Shown one piece after another: positions 13,037-16,224 of a stretch of DNA of 16,224 bases. Position 1 is the first letter of the stretch. Each line of letters opens with the position of its first letter. Source of the DNA: Pseudomonadota bacterium (lineage in GTDB: Bacteria > Pseudomonadota > Gammaproteobacteria > Steroidobacterales > Steroidobacteraceae); assembly GCA_023428645.1 (NCBI GenBank), contig JAEYXD010000209.1:1-16224 (forward strand), given 5' to 3'. Below the pieces are notes generated by a model. It was not told where the DNA came from and did no database searches. It saw nothing but the letters and a program-made list of their open reading frames with translations. Both the position numbers and the translations under genes were made by a program.

Positions 13037-13663
13037 CTAGCTCTCCCCGGCCGCCTTCGTGTCCGGGCTCGGCAGCGCCTTGAGCGCCGAAACACGCAAA
13101 TACGGCGGGTGCAGGCTCAGCTGATTCGGCGTGCAGGTGATGCGCTCCTCCTCGATCTTCACGCCGAGCTTCGGCAGCACCTTGTCACGCAATCCTTCGA
13201 TCAGCTCGCAGTCGCCGGGATTGATGTTCAACCGACGCTCCTTCGTCAGGTCGACCGTCTGCCAGCTCGCGGGGAATTCCTGATCGAGCAGCTGGTTCTT
13301 CTTGCCGAGGCGCTGCAGCAACTCCTGCCGGCTCTTGTCCGCTTGCGTCGGCTGCACGTCCGCCGCAGGCACCGGTGTCGCCGCGGTGATCGTCAGAAAG
13401 AACGTGCGCGAGGGCCGGCTCGCGGGACAGCCCGTCGCGCGCACTTTCGTACTCTCGTGAGCGCCGAGCGCCTTCAAGATATCTCTCACCTTGTCGGCCG
13501 CCGAGTCGCAGTCGTAGGCCGTCGTGAAGCCGGAATAGGGATAGCTGATCTCCTGGATGTTCCATTTCGACGGGATCGCCGCTTCTTCGGCCGGAACATG
13601 AGCGCATACGCTCAACAGCGACAGCCCGGCGAGCGGGCCCCAAAGGCGGGTTCTCGTGTTCAT
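13037..13663 (-). CDS. Secreted protein of unknown function, first gene of rtcB operon
   Basis: I do not recognise this 208-aa protein. It begins MNTRTRLWGPLAGLSLLSVC, a Sec signal peptide with likely cleavage after AHVPA (residue 25), so it is exported. The mature part has four cysteines (52, 79, 152, 177) that could form two disulfides, a PSRTFFLTITAA strand-like stretch (84-95), a polar helical section (108-128) and the LTKERRLNINPGDCELIEG segment (139-157). That segment is duplicated downstream of rtcB. The ATG at 13663 has GGAG seven bases upstream; an in-frame ATG at 13684 lacks this. It is followed after 19 bp by rtcB. Pairing an exported protein with a cytosolic RNA ligase is odd and may only reflect shared transcription. 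Confidence 0.85.
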   Translation of the reverse strand: MNTRTRLWGPLAGLSLLSVCAHVPAEEAAIPSKWNIQEISYPYSGFTTAYDCDSAADKVRDILKALGAHESTKVRATGCPASRPSRTFFLTITAATPVPAADVQPTQADKSRQELLQRLGKKNQLLDQEFPASWQTVDLTKERRLNINPGDCELIEGLRDKVLPKLGVKIEEERITCTPNQLSLHPPYLRVSALKALPSPDTKAAGES

Positions 13664-13899
13664 ACGTATCTCCACCATCATCATTGTGATTCTGCAACGG
13701 CGCAGCGAAGCGTAATGCTCCCGGGCTGAACGTTTCCTGGCCGATGATCGGGTTGGAATGTAGCAGCGAAGTGCCCGAGCCCGGACCTCGCGTTGCGCAG
13801 AGCGCAAATGCGGCCGGAACTCCCGATTCCAACCATGATTTTCTTAACAGCTGCCGGGCACGCGAGCGCCGCGTGTTCGGTCGGCAGGAGGAGGTCGCA
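13664..13899. other. Divergent intergenic region, secreted-protein gene versus 66-aa gene
   Basis: This 236-bp gap holds the 5' ends of two divergent genes. The minus-strand SD (GGTGGAG) lies just above 13663, and the plus-strand AGGAGGAGG (13886-13894) just before 13900. I see no strong -35/-10 pair, terminator or structured RNA. In-frame extensions of both genes through the gap look non-coding. Confidence 0.5.
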
Positions 13900-14100
13900 A
13901 TGACGACAAAGCTCGAGAAGCCCTTGAGGCGTGAGATCGCGATCGACGGCGAGCCGTACGTCGTCACGATCGATCCGCAGGGACTCAAGGTGACCCAGAA
14001 GGGCAAGCGCAAGGGTCATGAACTGGCCTGGAAGGATTTCATCAGCGGCGAGGCGGCGTTCGCTGTCGCCTTGAACGCATCCCTCGAGCAGAGCCGCTGA
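13900..14100 (+). CDS. Small conserved-looking protein of unknown function (66 aa)
   Basis: The protein starts MTTKLEKPLRREIAIDG and continues with a beta-rich segment (EPYVVTIDPQGLKVTQKGKR), then HELAWKDFISGEAAFAVALN and a short charged end. It has no Cys, no signal peptide and no membrane helix, so it should be a small cytosolic fold of strands followed by a helix. I recall similar short proteins annotated as hypothetical in other soil proteobacteria, but I cannot assign a function. The start at 13900 is fixed by the very strong SD AGGAGGAGG 5-6 nt upstream, which suggests high translation. It is followed 68 bp later by a lipoprotein gene on the same strand. Confidence 0.82.
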   Translation: MTTKLEKPLRREIAIDGEPYVVTIDPQGLKVTQKGKRKGHELAWKDFISGEAAFAVALNASLEQSR

Positions 14101-14168
14101 TCGCGAGGCGTGTCCGGGCGGGCCTCGATCGCGCTATCTTGTCGTCCCGTTCCACCACGGCCATATCC

Positions 14169-14591
14169 ATGAAACGCGCTCTTCCATTTGCGCTGCTCGC
14201 CCTGCTCGCCGGCTGCGGGCGCGAGCAGTCCGCACCTTCCGTCGCTGCCACGCCTTCGACGACCGCAACATCGACGACCGCCGAACCTGCGAATCCCGCC
14301 TTCGTCGGCAAGGTATGGATCTCGACGACGCGCGGCCACGGCGTCGGCACGATGCTCATCTTCCTGCCCGATCGCACGCTCGTGATGGATTCGTGTTTCG
14401 AAACCTATCGACTGACGAAATGGGGCGTGGCGGGCGAGCGCATCCGCTGGCTCGAGGACACGATCCCGATCGAGGCGGCGGTCGAGATGCCGCGGCCGAA
14501 TCAACTCCTGCTGCGGATTGCCGGTATCGACGAGGTGCAGTCGTACATCACCGCGTCGGTGCCGTACACGTGCCCTGACATGCCGAAGTAA
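14169..14591 (+). CDS. Small lipoprotein of unknown function
   Basis: The 140-aa product begins MKRALPFALLALLAGCGRE, a lipoprotein signal with lipobox LAGC and lipidated Cys16. Gly at +2 would favour the outer membrane. A Thr/Ser/Ala/Pro-rich linker (about 21-43) leads to a compact domain of about 95 residues beginning FVGKVWISTT. It contains LIFLPDRTLVMDSCFETYRL, KWGVAGERIRWLED and QLLLRIAGIDEVQSY, with two cysteines (CFE and CPDM) that could pair. The pattern of alternating strands suggests a small beta-barrel or lipocalin-like sheet, but I do not recognise the family. The ATG at 14169 is where the signal peptide begins; no clear SD is present. It converges with gnd. Confidence 0.82.
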   Translation: MKRALPFALLALLAGCGREQSAPSVAATPSTTATSTTAEPANPAFVGKVWISTTRGHGVGTMLIFLPDRTLVMDSCFETYRLTKWGVAGERIRWLEDTIPIEAAVEMPRPNQLLLRIAGIDEVQSYITASVPYTCPDMPK

Positions 14592-14635
14592 CGCCGAGTG
14601 CGCCTGTCGCAGATCCCGTAGCCTCGGGCTCGGCG
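14592..14635. terminator. Inverted repeat between convergent lipoprotein and gnd genes
   Basis: CGCCGAG (14592-14598) is complementary to CTCGGCG (14629-14635), bracketing a 30-nt interior with a small CCCG/CGGG stem (14615-14628). It fills the 45-bp gap between two convergent stops and could act as a weak bidirectional end. No T-run is present. Confidence 0.3.
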
Positions 14636-14636
14636 G

Positions 14637-15644
14637 CTATCTCCTCTTTTCCGCGTGGCCGCCGAACTGCTCGCGCATCGCCGAGAGCAGCTGGTTCGCA
14701 TACTTGTCCTCATCGCGCGAGCTGAAGCGGCCGAACAGCGCGCTCGCGAGCGTCGGCATCGGCACGCCGAGATCGATCGCCGCCTTCAACGTCCACCGCC
14801 CTTCACCCGAGTCGGAGACGCGCCCCGCATAGCGCTCGAGCTGGGGATCATCGCGCAGCGCGTCGGCGGTGAGATCGAGCATCCACGAGCGCACGACGCT
14901 GCCATGACGCCACACCTCCGCGATCGCGGCGACGTCGAAGTCGTATCGATAAGCCTCGGGATGCGCGAGCGGCGCCGTCTCCGCATCGTGCGTGCGATCG
15001 TCGTGACCGCGGCCGGCATGCGCGAGCAGATTGAATCCTTCGGCGTATGCGGACATGAGCGCGTACTCGATGCCGTTGTGAATCATTTTCACGAAATGTC
15101 CGGCGCCGGCCGGACCGCAATGCAGATAGCCGCGCGCCGCGGTCGCAAGCGTCGGTCCGAGTGCCGGCGCGTCGCCAGCAGGCTCGGGCGCAAGCGACTC
15201 GAAAATCGGCGCGAGTCGTGCAACCGTCTCGTGCTCGCCGCCGATCATCAGGCAGTAGCCGCGCGCAAGACCCCAGACGCCGCCGCTCGTGCCCACGTCG
15301 ATGAAATGCAGCTTGCGCTCGGCGAGCGCACGGAAGCGGCGGATCGCGTCGAGATAGTCCGAATTGCCGCCATCGATGACGATATCGCCCGGCGCCAGCA
15401 ACGGCGTCAGCTCGCCCAACACCTGCTCGACGAGCGCGGCCGGAATCATCAGCCACACGGCGCGCGGCGGCGCGAGCCGCGCGACGAGCTCGGCGAGCGT
15501 CGCCGCGGGAATCGCACCCTCGGCGCCGAGCGCGGTCGCCGCCGCCGGCACCGCGTCGTACACGACGCATTCATGCCCGTGTTGCAACAAGCGGCGCGTC
15601 ATGTTCGCACCCATCCGACCCAAGCCAATCATGCCCAGTTGCAT
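14637..15644 (-). CDS. gnd: 6-phosphogluconate dehydrogenase, decarboxylating, short (GndA/YqeC) type
   Basis: The enzyme oxidatively decarboxylates 6-phosphogluconate to ribulose 5-phosphate, in the cytosol. The 335-aa product starts MQLGMIGLGRMGANM (Rossmann nucleotide-binding loop, 5-12), followed by DGGNSDY (91-97), DVGTSGGVWGLARGY (116-130) and GHFVKMIHNGIEYALM with catalytic Lys186, Asn190 and Glu193. YAGRVSDSGEGRWT and SALFGRFSSRDEDKYANQLL complete the C-terminal helical domain. It is about 140 residues shorter than the E. coli-type enzyme and belongs to the short class, which often prefers NAD+. The ATG at 15644 has GAGGA nine bases upstream. No zwf or pgl is adjacent. It diverges from a ThDP-enzyme gene across 63 bp. 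Confidence 0.95.
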   Translation of the reverse strand: MQLGMIGLGRMGANMTRRLLQHGHECVVYDAVPAAATALGAEGAIPAATLAELVARLAPPRAVWLMIPAALVEQVLGELTPLLAPGDIVIDGGNSDYLDAIRRFRALAERKLHFIDVGTSGGVWGLARGYCLMIGGEHETVARLAPIFESLAPEPAGDAPALGPTLATAARGYLHCGPAGAGHFVKMIHNGIEYALMSAYAEGFNLLAHAGRGHDDRTHDAETAPLAHPEAYRYDFDVAAIAEVWRHGSVVRSWMLDLTADALRDDPQLERYAGRVSDSGEGRWTLKAAIDLGVPMPTLASALFGRFSSRDEDKYANQLLSAMREQFGGHAEKRR

Positions 15645-15671
15645 ACAAGAATCCTCTGAAACGCGCGCAGC

Positions 15672-15701
15672 TTGTCGTGCGAGGCGGGCGACGACGATAC
15701 T
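15672..15701 (+). promoter_or_regulatory. Candidate promoter giving a leaderless ThDP-enzyme mRNA
   Basis: TTGTCG (15672-15677), an 18-nt spacer and GATACT (15696-15701) match the sigma-70 consensus at four of six bases each. The -10 box ends 6 nt before the GTG at 15708, so the transcript would start at the start codon. No SD is seen at usable distance. Confidence 0.4.
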
Positions 15702-15707
15702 CTCATC

Positions 15708-16224
15708 GTGACGACCTCATCCACCTCCGCGGTTGCCGCCGCGCGCCGCATCGTCGAGACGATCGCGGCCAACGACATCACGCATGTGTTCTGCGTACCC
15801 GGCGAAAGCTATCTGCCGGTGCTCGACGCACTCGTGGACTTTCAGGATCGCATCCAGGTCGTGACATGCCGGCACGAAGCAGGCGCCGCGAACATGGCCG
15901 TCGGTTACGCCAAAGCGACCGGCAAGCCCGGCGTGTGCTTCGTGACGCGCGGGCCCGGCGCAACGCACGCGAGCATCGGCGTACACACAGCGTCGCAGGA
16001 TTCCGCACCGATGATCTTGTTCGTCGGTCAGGTCGCGCGCAGCGATCGCGGGCGCGAGGGCTTTCAGGAGCTGGACTATCGCGCCGTGTTCGGCTCCATG
16101 GCCAAGCTCGCGATCGAGATCGATGATCCAGCGCGCACCGTCGAGATCACGACGCGCGCCTTCGCCGTCGCGACGCAAGGCCGCCATGGGCCCGTCGTCG
16201 TCGCGCTTCCCGAAGACATGTTGA
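15708..16224 (+). CDS. Thiamine diphosphate-dependent enzyme, acetolactate-synthase-like, cut by right edge
   Basis: The window holds 172 codons of the N-terminal (Pyr) domain of a ThDP enzyme. FCVPGESYLPVLDAL (28-42), CRHEAGAANMAVGYAKATG (54-72) with Glu57, the residue that activates the ThDP aminopyrimidine ring, GPGATHASIGVHTASQDSAP (82-101) and HGPVVVALPEDM mark the acetolactate synthase / pyruvate oxidase / benzoylformate decarboxylase superfamily. The GPGATHA and GVHTASQDS variants differ from typical biosynthetic IlvB (GPGATN, DS.P), so it is probably a catabolic or uncharacterised member. The exact reaction cannot be set without the C-terminal domains. The start is GTG at 15708; no in-frame ATG lies upstream near it. 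It diverges from gnd; a regulatory small subunit cannot be checked here. Confidence 0.88.
   Translation, partial: MTTSSTSAVAAARRIVETIAANDITHVFCVPGESYLPVLDALVDFQDRIQVVTCRHEAGAANMAVGYAKATGKPGVCFVTRGPGATHASIGVHTASQDSAPMILFVGQVARSDRGREGFQELDYRAVFGSMAKLAIEIDDPARTVEITTRAFAVATQGRHGPVVVALPEDML

Noticed and set aside
11827..13083. 418-codon plus-strand frame opposite rtcB
   Set aside because: rtcB is certain from its motifs; the opposite frame is low-complexity Arg/Ala/His and has no SD or domain.

Overview
This is a GC-rich (by eye well over 60 %) and densely coded chromosomal window. Its gene families, Tat signals and codon use point to a soil- or water-dwelling proteobacterium, most likely a gammaproteobacterium or a Burkholderiales-type organism. 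I cannot fix the genus. There is no rRNA, tRNA, CRISPR array, prophage or insertion sequence. The content looks like ordinary chromosome, with several redox and stress enzymes and a few unusual local arrangements.

Layout, left to right: a secreted type-B carboxylesterase runs off the left edge (minus). A divergent exported MsrA (plus) follows, then a convergent type-II lumazine synthase gene, ribH (minus). An FMN riboswitch lies in the ribH leader. Next on the minus strand are a 192-aa protein of unknown function and selO, a protein adenylyltransferase. Between 5.2 and 10.7 kb two complete two-gene operons for IorAB-like molybdenum hydroxylases lie tail to tail around one perfect 12-bp hairpin. 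Each has a [2Fe-2S] subunit followed by a Tat-exported molybdopterin subunit. An AraC-family regulator diverges from the second operon. Then, on the minus strand, a secreted protein of unknown function is followed 19 bp later by rtcB (RNA ligase). A decayed fragment of the same secreted-protein gene lies just downstream of rtcB. On the plus strand come a 66-aa conserved-looking small protein and a small lipoprotein. The window ends with a short-form 6-phosphogluconate dehydrogenase (minus) divergent from a ThDP-dependent enzyme (plus, cut by the right edge).

How the parts fit: much of the window concerns redox and repair at the cell envelope. It holds periplasmic methionine sulfoxide repair, two exported Mo/Fe-S hydroxylases, a flavin-precursor enzyme under FMN feedback, and SelO, whose family AMPylates redox proteins. 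No electron-acceptor cytochrome, FAD subunit or cofactor-insertion factor for the hydroxylases is present here, so those must lie elsewhere.

The most distinctive observations are the FMN riboswitch with a plausible SD-sequestering switch, the direct repeats (a gene and its fragment) flanking rtcB, the paired convergent hydroxylase operons, and two possible leaderless starts. I did not find a convincing wholly new system.
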